In this document: one piece after another, positions 34,412 to 42,915 of the stretch
How the letters are laid out: the number at the start of each line of letters is the position of its first letter
Position numbering within the stretch: position 1 is the first letter of the stretch
Source of the DNA: JBGSQR01 sp964509295
Lineage (GTDB): Bacteria; Desulfobacterota; Desulfuromonadia; Geobacterales; Pseudopelobacteraceae
DNA length: 64,000 nucleotides
Reading direction: 5' to 3'
NCBI GenBank assembly: GCA_964509295.1
Contig: CAZDWS010000001.1
Coordinates: 434,001 to 498,000 of the forward strand
Notes under the pieces: generated by a model
Told to the model about the DNA's origin: nothing
Database searches by the model: none
The model's input: the letters and a program-made list of their open reading frames with translations, nothing else
Position numbers and translations under genes: made by a program

Positions 34412-35446
34412 TTAGTTGTCCGCTCTCAGGATCTGCTCACGGAGTTTTAAAGCCTTGACATCATCTGGCCGCTGCTTGATCAGGTAGCCGATAGTTTTCA
34501 GCGCTTCGGCTTTTTTGCCCTGTTTGTGCAATGCGATGGCCAGTCCCCACCAGATATGGGGACGCTGGTCCTTGCGGGCCAGCTTTAATGCTGTGCGGAA
34601 TTGGGATTCGGCCTGTTTTTCAAACCCCTCGCCGGTATCACCATAGAGAATGCCCAGTGAAATATATGCATCGGCAGACTTTGGTGCGAGAGTAGTTGTC
34701 CGCAATAGATATGCTTCGGCCCGGTCCCATGCTCCTGGTATATCAAGTGTAAAACCTCGACGATAAAGGACGCCCAGCCTTCTACTTACTTGAGGATCCT
34801 CCGGGAAGTCGCTGCGAAGGGACTCGGCATTGGCAATAGCCTGATTCCAAATATTTTTTAGTTTCTCTATTTCAATTGGATCCTTTATCTGTAGAGGGTA
34901 TTCCGCTGCTTTATCCAACATCGCCAGCCACTTGTCGGAAGCCTTAAGGTCATTTTTAGTGGAGATCTTGGCTGTGGCCTGATTGTCAATCTCAATAGCC
35001 ATGCCGTATCTGTACCAGACTGGTTTGCCATGTTTGTTTTCAAGCGATTTGCGGGAATGCTCGCCGCGAGCCGTCATGAGCGAGTCTGGTTTGCTGGCGA
35101 TGGCCACAAATCCCTTCCACCAGGCGATATCGCCGGGTTTTGGCTGGTCAACCTTGCTGTAAAAAGCGCTTTTGGGGATGTCTGCCGCTTTTATGTAAAC
35201 AGCCTTTAGTCCCGATTGATTAAGTACAAACCAGGCATACATGGCTCCATCGCTGTCTTCCTCTTCGGTAAAAGGGTAGGCTGTCTGATTTTTAACCATT
35301 GGCAGTTCCAGGCGGTTAGCAAGGGGAACTTTAGTTACCTGGTCAACGGAATGAAATCCATCGAAGTCAACCCAATGGAAAGAGGCGGCTATCAGGTTGG
35401 CCGGGAAAACAAGTAATATTAAGAAAAGGCGTAATAACAGGTTCAT
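34412..35446 (-). CDS. exported TPR protein with N-terminal unknown domain
   Basis: 344 aa. Signal peptide to about residue 20. The first 150 residues include KPGDIAWWKGFVAI, reminiscent of NlpC/CHAP-type enzymes but with no visible catalytic Cys-His pair. The C-terminal half (about 200-340) has three to four TPR units (ADAYISLGILYGDTG, PHIWWGLAIALHKQGKKAEAL). It starts in an ATGA overlap with the MFS gene, so the two are an operon. It probably works in the periplasm with or beside the transporter. Confidence 0.68.
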   Translation of the reverse strand: MNLLLRLFLILLVFPANLIAASFHWVDFDGFHSVDQVTKVPLANRLELPMVKNQTAYPFTEEEDSDGAMYAWFVLNQSGLKAVYIKAADIPKSAFYSKVDQPKPGDIAWWKGFVAIASKPDSLMTARGEHSRKSLENKHGKPVWYRYGMAIEIDNQATAKISTKNDLKASDKWLAMLDKAAEYPLQIKDPIEIEKLKNIWNQAIANAESLRSDFPEDPQVSRRLGVLYRRGFTLDIPGAWDRAEAYLLRTTTLAPKSADAYISLGILYGDTGEGFEKQAESQFRTALKLARKDQRPHIWWGLAIALHKQGKKAEALKTIGYLIKQRPDDVKALKLREQILRADN

Positions 35447-36702
35447 TTTGCATGCCCCCTGAAAATCAAGCTGATGGATTGCTGCCTGAACTCCGGCATC
35501 TGCCAGAGTGTCAGAAGTGATAACATTAGTGTCAGGCCGCCGATAATTGCAAAGCCTTCGGCTGCTGAAAGTTTGAGAGTTGAGCTGACCAGATATGTGG
35601 CTGCCGAGGCCAGCAGTATGCCGATCCAGTTGATGAAACTGGAGGCGGCCAGAACTTCTCCGCGCATGGCAGGTTCGGCGCCGAACTGAATGAAGGTCTG
35701 AAAAGGCAAACTGAAAAAACCGGCGCTGATTCCGAACAGCATGATAATGGATGTTGTAACAGCAATAGAGGCAGGCGCTGCCAGCAGCAAGATTTGGGCA
35801 ATGACCAGACCAATGGCCCCAACCGGAACCAGGCCCAGTTCGACCGTATGCCCAGATATGCGCGCCGCTATCAAAGAGCCGATACCGATACCGAAAGCAG
35901 CGGCCAGAAACAGATAGCCGCTCTGCTCCTGAGTCAGACCAAGGCGTTGGATGCCGTAGCTGATCAGGTTCAGCTGGGCAAAAGCTCCCACAAACCAGAA
36001 ATAAGCCAGGCCGATGATGGCCAGCATCAGCTGCCGCTCATTGCGGATATGCCTCATGGTGCGGAATAGTTCTGCCGGAAAGAAAGAAATTTTCCGCCCT
36101 GGATCGGCCTGCCCGGTTATGGGCATCTGCCAGGCTGACCAGAGACCGGCAACAGCAACCAGCAGGCAGGCGGTGGATGCCAGCCAGTATCGTCCGGAGG
36201 CCAATTGGGGAAGTATTGAAGCCAGTGTGGTGCCGAAGATAATCGCCAGAAAAGTGAATGATTCCACCAGCCCGTTTGTGCGTGATAGCTGCCCGGGGGC
36301 AGATAATTCCGGAATGACTGCGTATTTGGCCGGAGCGAAAAATGCACTGTGGGCCGCCATCAGAAAAATAATGGCATATAGACTGTTGTTCCAGCCACAG
36401 GCAAAGGCTGCAACAGCCAGTGCCGTAACCACAACTTCCATTGCTTTTACAGCTACAATCACCCGTGATTTCTGAAAACGGTCGGCCAGGCAGCCTGCCG
36501 GTGCAGAAAAGATCAAAAATGGCAGCACAAAGGCGGCCCCAACGGCAGCGGTTATTGCCCCGGCTTTTTCGGTGCCCTGGCTGCCGATCAGGCTGTAGAT
36601 GATCAGAAGCTTGAGAATGTTATCATTCATGGCACCCATGAACTGGGTAGTATTGAACCATTTGAAGGCAGGGTGGAGTTTTTCGTTTATATTCGAAGCC
36701 AT
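35443..36702 (-). CDS. MFS transporter, LplT-like
   Basis: 419 aa with 12 predicted membrane helices. N-terminal FNTTQFMGAMNDNILKLL and PFLIFSAPAGCLADRFQKSRV resemble lysophospholipid transporter LplT and the MFS part of Aas-type fusions. Such proteins flip lysophospholipids inward for re-acylation; no acyltransferase gene is adjacent, so substrate is uncertain. First gene of a two-gene operon. Confidence 0.8.
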   Translation of the reverse strand: MASNINEKLHPAFKWFNTTQFMGAMNDNILKLLIIYSLIGSQGTEKAGAITAAVGAAFVLPFLIFSAPAGCLADRFQKSRVIVAVKAMEVVVTALAVAAFACGWNNSLYAIIFLMAAHSAFFAPAKYAVIPELSAPGQLSRTNGLVESFTFLAIIFGTTLASILPQLASGRYWLASTACLLVAVAGLWSAWQMPITGQADPGRKISFFPAELFRTMRHIRNERQLMLAIIGLAYFWFVGAFAQLNLISYGIQRLGLTQEQSGYLFLAAAFGIGIGSLIAARISGHTVELGLVPVGAIGLVIAQILLLAAPASIAVTTSIIMLFGISAGFFSLPFQTFIQFGAEPAMRGEVLAASSFINWIGILLASAATYLVSSTLKLSAAEGFAIIGGLTLMLSLLTLWQMPEFRQQSISLIFRGHAK

Positions 36703-36896
36703 TGTGCTCCTTACTGCTTATTTAGTTCTGCCGAGTTTTGGGACAACAATAACAAATATCACCATGTCAGCAGAACAAAATAATTTATTCAAACCACTTG
36801 GCGACAGTGGCAAGATAATGTATTCTGTGCAGCACCTCAACACAACTTAAAGATTGTTTAAAATAGACGGCAGAAAAATGAAAAGGAGCTCGGAAT

Positions 36897-37319
36897 ATGG
36901 CAAGTCTCAATAAAGCAATGCTGATAGGCAATCTGGGCAAGGATCCGGAAGTACGCTATACCGCTTCAGGTCAGGCAGTGGCCAGTTTTAACCTGGCAAC
37001 CAGTGAAAAGTTCAAGAACAAGAGCGGCGAGTGGGAAGAGCGGACTGAATGGCATCGCGTGACCCTGTGGGGCAAGCTGGCGGAGATTGCCGGTGAGTAC
37101 CTTTCCAAAGGAAAGACGGTTTACATCGAGGGGCGCATACAGACCCGCAAGTGGCAGGACAATACCGGTAACGAACGCTACACTACAGAAATAGTTGGCG
37201 ATAAGATGCAGATGCTTTCACCCAAGGGTGAGCGTAAGGGCGGAGACTCCGGTGGTTCCTCTTCCGGTGGCGGCAGTTATGAAGAGCCTCCATTTCAGGA
37301 TGATGATATTCCGTTCTAG
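36897..37319 (+). CDS. ssb: single-stranded DNA-binding protein
   Basis: 140 aa. OB fold (residues 1-105: NKAMLIGNLGKDPEVRYT, WHRVTLWGKLAE, YIEGRIQTRKW), a Gly/Ser-rich linker and the acidic tip DDDIPF that binds replication and repair partners. AAGGAG site 6 nt before the ATG. Single gene with its own terminator. Confidence 0.97.
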   Translation: MASLNKAMLIGNLGKDPEVRYTASGQAVASFNLATSEKFKNKSGEWEERTEWHRVTLWGKLAEIAGEYLSKGKTVYIEGRIQTRKWQDNTGNERYTTEIVGDKMQMLSPKGERKGGDSGGSSSGGGSYEEPPFQDDDIPF

Positions 37320-37349
37320 ACTAGGTATAAATCCAAAATGTAAAGTATT

Positions 37350-37380
37350 GGCCGCAAATATTCGTATTTGCGGCCTTTTT
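37350..37380 (+). terminator. terminator of ssb
   Basis: GGCCGCAAATA / TATTTGCGGCC stem followed by T5. Confidence 0.92.
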
Positions 37381-37425
37381 ACGTTTTCAGGTTTGAAAGG
37401 ATTTATAAAAATAGCCAATCATTAC

Positions 37426-38628
37426 TTAATATGATGCCAACCCATCTTCCCAGGCTGTGAGCATTAACCCACCTACCTGGCTGAACTCAGGGTGATCAAC
37501 AATATAATTTGAAATATCCTTGCGTGTGTCGGCTACCGCCGATGAAGTCTCTTCAAAGATCTTGTTTACCGTGCCCATTGATAACGATAAATGGGCTACA
37601 GCAAACTTTTCCAGTAGAGTTCTGGGCCACCATTTTTTAGAACCGGCCAGCGTCAAAGCAGGAATATCCCTCGGTATATAGGCCACGGTCGTAACGACAT
37701 CATATACCGGGGCTAATCTGACAGGTAGCCCGGGATGTCCGTACAAGACTCCAAAGTTTTTTAAATGGGCATCACCGTTTCTGACCAGGCTTGATAGAAC
37801 CAGAGATGCAAAAAACTGTTCGCGTGCTGCTCGCAGGAAATTGCTGCTGACATAATCCTTGATCGTGCGGGCTACCCGCTCATAAGTGCTGTTGTACTTT
37901 TTTGACGTACCAAGTGCCTGTAAGGAACACATATCCTCAAACCCCAATTGCAACCCATTACTATCAACATCAAAGCGCTTCATCACAAAGAGGCCGCCAT
38001 TGTCAGATAAGTGGAATTCTGGTACAGGCAGACCTGCCCGCTTTGCTGCTGTCATACAGAAAAATTCATTGGCTGCCAACTGCGGATAGTCAACACCCCA
38101 TGATTTAACTATGTAACCGCCCGCTGTCATGGTGCCGCGTTCAGTTGCATCGAGCATTACCTTTGGTTGGACGCCGGAAACGCCAGACCGGAGGGCATAC
38201 TTGGCAATCAGGTCGTGAAACAGCTCTACAGTATCCGGATAAGATAACAAGGCATCAAGCGATTCGACTGTTTCCGTAATTCCAGGTGCTGTATCTGTTG
38301 GGAGTGAAAACCGGTTCCTCCCGATCTGGTTTCCACCGGTTACACGAAGTATTGTCAGGTCGTCTTCACCGGCCAGTTTCGCTATTGAGCGACGTATGGC
38401 CTCAAGAAGTGCGCCTTCAGGCAGGTTCATCTGAAAAACAGGGTGCAGGTTTCTGCTTGACCAACTTTCAAGTCGAACCGGCATGGTAAGAGATACTTGA
38501 GAGTCATGCGCTGCTGCGGTCGGATCATAAGTGAAAATATAATCCGTCTTGCTCGAAGTCATGCCAAGAAGCCCTGCTCGAAGTCCCTCGGTCCAGACTG
38601 CCAGTGTTTGTTGTTCAGGGTCCGTCAT
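37426..38628 (-). CDS. hipA: HipA-type serine/threonine kinase toxin
   Basis: 400 aa. N-terminal HipA_N-like domain (about 1-110), then the kinase core. SGVQPKVML is the ATP-binding P-loop, with NGDAHLKNFG as the catalytic loop and LAPVYDVVTT as the metal-binding motif. Classical HipA phosphorylates glutamyl-tRNA synthetase and induces dormancy. Overlaps hipB by 4 bp. Confidence 0.9.
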   Translation of the reverse strand: MTDPEQQTLAVWTEGLRAGLLGMTSSKTDYIFTYDPTAAAHDSQVSLTMPVRLESWSSRNLHPVFQMNLPEGALLEAIRRSIAKLAGEDDLTILRVTGGNQIGRNRFSLPTDTAPGITETVESLDALLSYPDTVELFHDLIAKYALRSGVSGVQPKVMLDATERGTMTAGGYIVKSWGVDYPQLAANEFFCMTAAKRAGLPVPEFHLSDNGGLFVMKRFDVDSNGLQLGFEDMCSLQALGTSKKYNSTYERVARTIKDYVSSNFLRAAREQFFASLVLSSLVRNGDAHLKNFGVLYGHPGLPVRLAPVYDVVTTVAYIPRDIPALTLAGSKKWWPRTLLEKFAVAHLSLSMGTVNKIFEETSSAVADTRKDISNYIVDHPEFSQVGGLMLTAWEDGLASY

Positions 38629-38864
38629 TTATCGCCTCGCAGCTCTTCCAAAGTCGGCGGAGCCCCTGCTGGCCTTACTCGTAACTCTAGTCCAAGGTAG
38701 TCCAGTATCCTGATGACCTTCCGCAACCCCACCTCCAGAACAACCCCGGTTTCGATCTGGCTGATAGTCGCACGGCTCACGCCGGTTTCTCTGGATAGAT
38801 CTTCCTGGGAAAGTCGTCTTCTCTTGCGCTCGTTTCGTATTTCTTCGCCTATTTTGAATAGCAT
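38625..38864 (-). CDS. hipB: HipB-type antitoxin (XRE family)
   Basis: 79 aa. A helix-turn-helix domain spans residues 5-60 (IGEEIRNERKRRRLSQEDLSRETGVS, ATISQIETG). The short C-terminal tail ends PTLEELRGDK. Its partner hipA follows with a 4-bp overlap. Long direct repeats upstream are the probable operator. Confidence 0.9.
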   Translation of the reverse strand: MLFKIGEEIRNERKRRRLSQEDLSRETGVSRATISQIETGVVLEVGLRKVIRILDYLGLELRVRPAGAPPTLEELRGDK

Positions 38865-38919
38865 TTTTGTACTGTATATTAAACATAAATCCTAGTCAAG
38901 CAATTTTTGTATTATATAT
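38863..38919 (-). promoter_or_regulatory. direct-repeat operator upstream of hipB
   Basis: ATTTTTGTAyTrTATAT occurs at 38863-38879 and 38903-38919, exactly 40 bp apart (about four helical turns). The first touches the start codon of hipB. The second is followed by an ACAAAAA arm that completes an inverted repeat. Confidence 0.6.
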
Positions 38920-39011
38920 GCAACAAAAACTGTGTAAGTTATTTATGTATTCAATAATAAAGCAGCGTCAAGCAGAGGAAATTAATATGGAATGCAGCTA
39001 AGCGATTAACA

Positions 39012-39064
39012 AACAGAAAGACCACGAAATGATTTTTATCTTTCTCCTTTGTGGTCTTTCTGTT
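39012..39064. terminator. long bidirectional hairpin between hipB and malate synthase gene
   Basis: A perfect 14-bp stem AACAGAAAGACCAC / GTGGTCTTTCTGTT with a 25-nt loop; T-rich on the right, A-rich on the left. It ends the malate synthase transcript. Confidence 0.8.
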
Positions 39065-39100
39065 TTCTTGGTAAATCCTTTTCAGTTGTTAATCAGATTG

Positions 39101-40975
39101 TCAGAAGTCCAGATTCTCGGTGATTCGGGTACCGTCTTTCCTGAACGCCTCCAGGAAACGCGTGATACGGTTTTCTGCAACGGCAAGATCATTAACACCC
39201 AGGTTGATATTTAACAGATCAACGTACCAAGGGGCCTTGGTCGTGCTCTGTACATAGGTGCAGACGATAGCTCTGGCAATGGGGAGAGTAGTGGCCTTGG
39301 AGTCGTCATGGACATCCTTGTTGCTGGCTTTGAGCAGTTTGGCGTATTCCTCTTCCAGTAGTTGAACGAAGAGCTGCATGGTGAAAGGTGCACCGGCGGC
39401 GCAGCCGGTTCCCGCATCGGCTTCGGTGAGGGTGGCACCTTTGTGGATCCACTCCCACAGAATGGACAGGCGGATTTCGCCTGTGGCCATGTCTTCCATC
39501 AGGTAGAGCACGTCGTCGTTGCCGAAGAAGTCTGCCGGTTTCAGGGCTGCTGCCTGGAAGCCCCGCAAAAAGGCGTTGCCGTACTGGAGAGCTACCGAAA
39601 GAAGATCACGGGCACCGGCGATGGTGCGTGGCCCAGGCTCCAGCATGGTTAGTCCTGCAGCATCTTCCGGTGTATAGGTGAGAGAAGGGAAGGACCGACC
39701 CATCTGATTGGGCTGGCCTGTTTTTTCCCACACAGGCCGGACAATGTGAACCATCTTCCAGTGGGCCACCCACTTGCCGGAGGCGCCCTCGCCCTGCTCG
39801 CGCTCGGCGCCTGCTACGGCCTTAGCCATGCTGGCAGACACGCCCGCCTCGGAACCGACCGGGATGTTCGGCTCCATGCCGCCCTGCCAGAGAGCAAAAC
39901 GGCCGTTGCGGTCAGGTGTGTTCATGGCGCGTCGCACGCGGTCCTCGTAGATCCGCATATATCCATAGGTCATGGTGATGGCCTGGATGTTCGGGTTTAC
40001 GAAGGTTTTATCCCAGGCCATGGCGTCCGATACACTGTTGATGTAATCCCATCGACCGGTGTTGAAACCTACGAAGTGTGGAGACAGGGCGGCACGGATT
40101 TCCATCAGCTGGTAACACTGTTCGAGTTGCTCGACCAGGACGTAGCACTTGATGGTGCCGACCGGTAAACCCAAGTGCTCTTGAAGGGCCAGAATAAAGC
40201 TGTTCCAGCAGGCGGCGTCCTCGGCGGTCTGGGTCTTGGGCAGGTAGAGGACGATGCTGCGGCCTGCAGCCTGGAGCTGTTTGTAGTTGTTCACAACGAA
40301 TAATACCAAGTCTGAAATGGAGGCGGAGAAGCCCTGCCCATTCAGGCGGATGTGTCTATCGTCTAAATGAAGTCCCCGACAGCGGAAGATCAATGTGGTG
40401 AACTCCAGCTGCTTGCGCCATTCCTCAATAATCGGTTTGCCGAAGAAGCCCTGGGCCCATTTATTCATTTCAGCGGCGACTTCTTCTGCAACCTCCAGAA
40501 ACATGGGGTCCCGGGCGATAGCAAGTTTCAGGTTGCGCTGGTTGTCCAGAGACATCATATCCACCTGACCCAGAGCATCCTCGCCGTCGAACATCCAGCC
40601 ATCGGCGCCGGATAACAGCGCGTAGGCCACGTTGCGAATGCCTGAGCGCACATCGGAGCGGGGTTTGGTGGCCGGTCCGGTGCCCTGGATCCACTGTCGC
40701 TGAAGGTCGGGCGGGATCACGGCACCGTCGAAGTTGCCCGAGCGGGCATCAGATACCTTGATCTGGGTTCCGGGGATCAGAGAAGCAGGATCGAGAAAGT
40801 CGATCCGCACTCTCTTTTCATGCCGGTATTTCCGCAGTGCAGTACGGGCAGCCATCCGTTCGCAGCGGAGTTGGTTGAGAGGAGCCAGGGCCTCCAGGGC
40901 ACAAAGGACCTCCGGTGTGAATACGTCTGGATAGTCATTCAGAATTCCGGATTGCAGTTCAACGGTCGTCGACAT
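39101..40975 (-). CDS. aceB: malate synthase A-like protein
   Basis: 624 aa, about 90 residues longer than typical malate synthase A. The family pattern runs through the whole protein: ADGWMFDGEDALGQ (equivalent to the usual FMADFEDA), FRCRGLHLDDRHI, LYLPKTQT, GFNTGRWDYI and GKWVAHWKMVH. It should condense glyoxylate and acetyl-CoA to malate. No isocitrate lyase is in the window. The ATG is preceded by AGAGGA-like purines. GC content looks higher than that of its neighbours, and it lies next to hipBA and a dead pyruvate kinase gene, so transfer is possible. Confidence 0.82.
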   Translation of the reverse strand: MSTTVELQSGILNDYPDVFTPEVLCALEALAPLNQLRCERMAARTALRKYRHEKRVRIDFLDPASLIPGTQIKVSDARSGNFDGAVIPPDLQRQWIQGTGPATKPRSDVRSGIRNVAYALLSGADGWMFDGEDALGQVDMMSLDNQRNLKLAIARDPMFLEVAEEVAAEMNKWAQGFFGKPIIEEWRKQLEFTTLIFRCRGLHLDDRHIRLNGQGFSASISDLVLFVVNNYKQLQAAGRSIVLYLPKTQTAEDAACWNSFILALQEHLGLPVGTIKCYVLVEQLEQCYQLMEIRAALSPHFVGFNTGRWDYINSVSDAMAWDKTFVNPNIQAITMTYGYMRIYEDRVRRAMNTPDRNGRFALWQGGMEPNIPVGSEAGVSASMAKAVAGAEREQGEGASGKWVAHWKMVHIVRPVWEKTGQPNQMGRSFPSLTYTPEDAAGLTMLEPGPRTIAGARDLLSVALQYGNAFLRGFQAAALKPADFFGNDDVLYLMEDMATGEIRLSILWEWIHKGATLTEADAGTGCAAGAPFTMQLFVQLLEEEYAKLLKASNKDVHDDSKATTLPIARAIVCTYVQSTTKAPWYVDLLNINLGVNDLAVAENRITRFLEAFRKDGTRITENLDF

Positions 40976-41012
40976 GGTGTTCTCCGATGAAGAGGAATTT
41001 GCTTATTAAACA

Positions 41013-41271
41013 ATGGTAAAGTATAGCTTGAATTGGATTACCGTCAATGGGATTTTAGAGGTTGTGCAGATGCCCGGCGCCAAGGTATCTGCACCGGCCC
41101 TGATCGAAAAGGACCTTGATGATCTGGAGTTCTGCCTCAGCCCGGAAAATGTCCCGCTGATTTAGAAAATGATCATCCAGAAATGAAACGCGTCGGCAAA
41201 CCGGCGGTCACAACACCCAGATGCTGGAAAGTCTGATGAAGATCATCATGCTTGGGGCATACGCCTGACCA
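41013..41271 (+). pseudogene. pyk: remnant of a pyruvate kinase gene
   Basis: Pieces of pyruvate kinase can be read in three frames. From 41067, MPGAKVSAPALIEKDLDDLE matches the family segment NLPGxxVSxPALTEKDxxDL. After a large deletion PENVPLI-KMIIQK-N (41145-41190) matches the VPxIQKxIIxKCN segment, with stops where Gln (TAG) and Cys (TGA) are expected. Then RVGKPAVTT and TQMLESLMK follow in two shifted frames, matching GKPVxTATQMLESM. So one deletion of roughly 130 codons, two nonsense changes and two 1-bp losses are visible. No ribosome site. It cannot make an enzyme. Confidence 0.82.
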
Positions 41272-41531
41272 TAGAGAGAAAATGATGAGTGAAATACACA
41301 AAAGTCATTTCGCACCGTTATTGTTAAATAGATTGAAGATGAACTGGACTATGCTATCCAGTTCAATTGGCATGATGTTTTTTTATAACCTGAAAAAGTA
41401 ATCAGTTAACAGGTGCGCACTTGTAATAATCTGTTATTATGGAAAAACCTGTTGAAAGTTATTTGCATAAAGATGAGGACAGATCTGTTAAATCAAGTGT
41501 GAAGCGAAAACGTCAAAGGGAGAGAAAAGTT
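41166..41531. other. gene-poor region between pseudogene and larA
   Basis: After the pyruvate kinase remnant there is an 8-bp hairpin GAACTGGA / TCCAGTTC near 41340-41363, followed 14 nt later by a T-run; it may be a weak terminator or part of the larA leader. No convincing promoter seen. Confidence 0.35.
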
Positions 41532-42800
41532 ATGAAAACAGTTCAGCTGGCATACGGTAAGACAGGATTATCCGTTTCAGTACCCGATGATGCGCATGTA
41601 ATCGAACCGAAACATGTGGACGGCCTGGCTGATGAGTTCGGAGCGGTGCAGTCCGCTTTGAGAAGCCCGATTGGAACTTCTCCGCTCAAGGGTATGGTGA
41701 AATCGACTGATACCGTCTCCATAGTGATTGCAGACATTACCAGGCCGACTCCCAGTCATAAACTGGTGCCTTGGCTCATGGCTGAACTCAATCATGTTCC
41801 GAAGGAAAATTTTGTCATCATAAATGGCGTGGGCAGTCACCGACCCAATACTGAAGAAGAATTGATACAGATGCTCGGCAAAGATATTGTCGACACCGTT
41901 AAAATTGAAAACCATGATTCATTCGACGATAGTAAATTGATACATGTCGGTCGCAATAGCTATGGCTCTGATGTATATCTGAATAAAACCTATGTGGAAT
42001 CAGATTTTAAAATTGTCACCGGTTTTATTGAGCCGCACTTTTTTGCCGGTTTTTCAGGTGGTCCCAAGGGGATTCAGCCCGGTGTTGCAGGCATAAAAAC
42101 AATTCTTGATTTTCATAACGCCAAGCTGATTGGTCACCCAAACAGTAACTGGGGTGTCTTGGAAGGGAATATCCTGCAGGATTCTGCTGTGCAGAACTGT
42201 CTGATGGCAAAACCGGATTTTATGTTGAATGTCACATTGAATGGCAAGAAAGAAATTACAAATGTCTTTGCCGGTGACGTCTTGGAAGCACATCGGGCTG
42301 GTTGTGAATATGTCAAAGAGAGCGCCATGTACGCCGTTGACCAGCCGTTTGATATCGTTATAACAACCAACTCCGGCTACCCGCTGGATCAGAACCTCTA
42401 TCAGACTGTTAAAGGGATGAGTGCTGCAGCTCAGATCGTAAAGCAGGGGGGCGCGATCATCAGCGCCTCCGAGTGTTCTGACGGAGTGCCTAATCACGGC
42501 AACTATGCCAAGATCCTCCAGATGCGCAGTACACCGCAGGAACTGCTGGATATGATCAACGATCCCGCATTCAGCATGTTCGATCAGTGGCAGGTTCAGG
42601 TGCAGGCCATCATTCAGCTGAAAGCTGATTGTTACCTGTTTTCAACTCTTGATGATGAAACAGTAGAGAAAGGGATGATGAGGCCGATAAAGAGTGTTGA
42701 GCAGGCATTGTCCGAGTTGTTGGCTAAATATGGTCCCCAGGCCCGTGTGGCCATTCTGCCTTATGGACCTTTGACGATCCCTTATGTAAAGCAGGCCTGA
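41532..42800 (+). CDS. larA: nickel-dependent lactate racemase family protein (LarA)
   Basis: 422 aa (DUF2088). The residues that hold the nickel-pincer cofactor and act in catalysis are present at a constant offset from L. plantarum LarA: His103, His169, Lys179 and His195. ADITRPTP and HFFAGFSGGPKGIQPG motifs are intact. The start at 41532 has GGGAGAG upstream; a longer reading adds a basic tail without ribosome site. It would interconvert D- and L-lactate or another 2-hydroxy acid. The cofactor genes larB, larC and larE are not in the window. Confidence 0.9.
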   Translation: MKTVQLAYGKTGLSVSVPDDAHVIEPKHVDGLADEFGAVQSALRSPIGTSPLKGMVKSTDTVSIVIADITRPTPSHKLVPWLMAELNHVPKENFVIINGVGSHRPNTEEELIQMLGKDIVDTVKIENHDSFDDSKLIHVGRNSYGSDVYLNKTYVESDFKIVTGFIEPHFFAGFSGGPKGIQPGVAGIKTILDFHNAKLIGHPNSNWGVLEGNILQDSAVQNCLMAKPDFMLNVTLNGKKEITNVFAGDVLEAHRAGCEYVKESAMYAVDQPFDIVITTNSGYPLDQNLYQTVKGMSAAAQIVKQGGAIISASECSDGVPNHGNYAKILQMRSTPQELLDMINDPAFSMFDQWQVQVQAIIQLKADCYLFSTLDDETVEKGMMRPIKSVEQALSELLAKYGPQARVAILPYGPLTIPYVKQA

Positions 42801-42839
42801 TTCCTGAATTGGCAGTATTCAATTCCCATCGCCATCTTG

Positions 42840-42875
42840 AGCCTATCAATGCAAAATTGATAGGCTTTGCTTTTG
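42840..42875 (+). terminator. terminator of larA
   Basis: AGCCTATCAA / TTGATAGGCT stem followed by a T-rich run. Confidence 0.88.
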
Positions 42876-42915
42876 ATTCAGCAGGTTTGCGGGTAGCTAT
42901 GAAAATGAGCATGTA

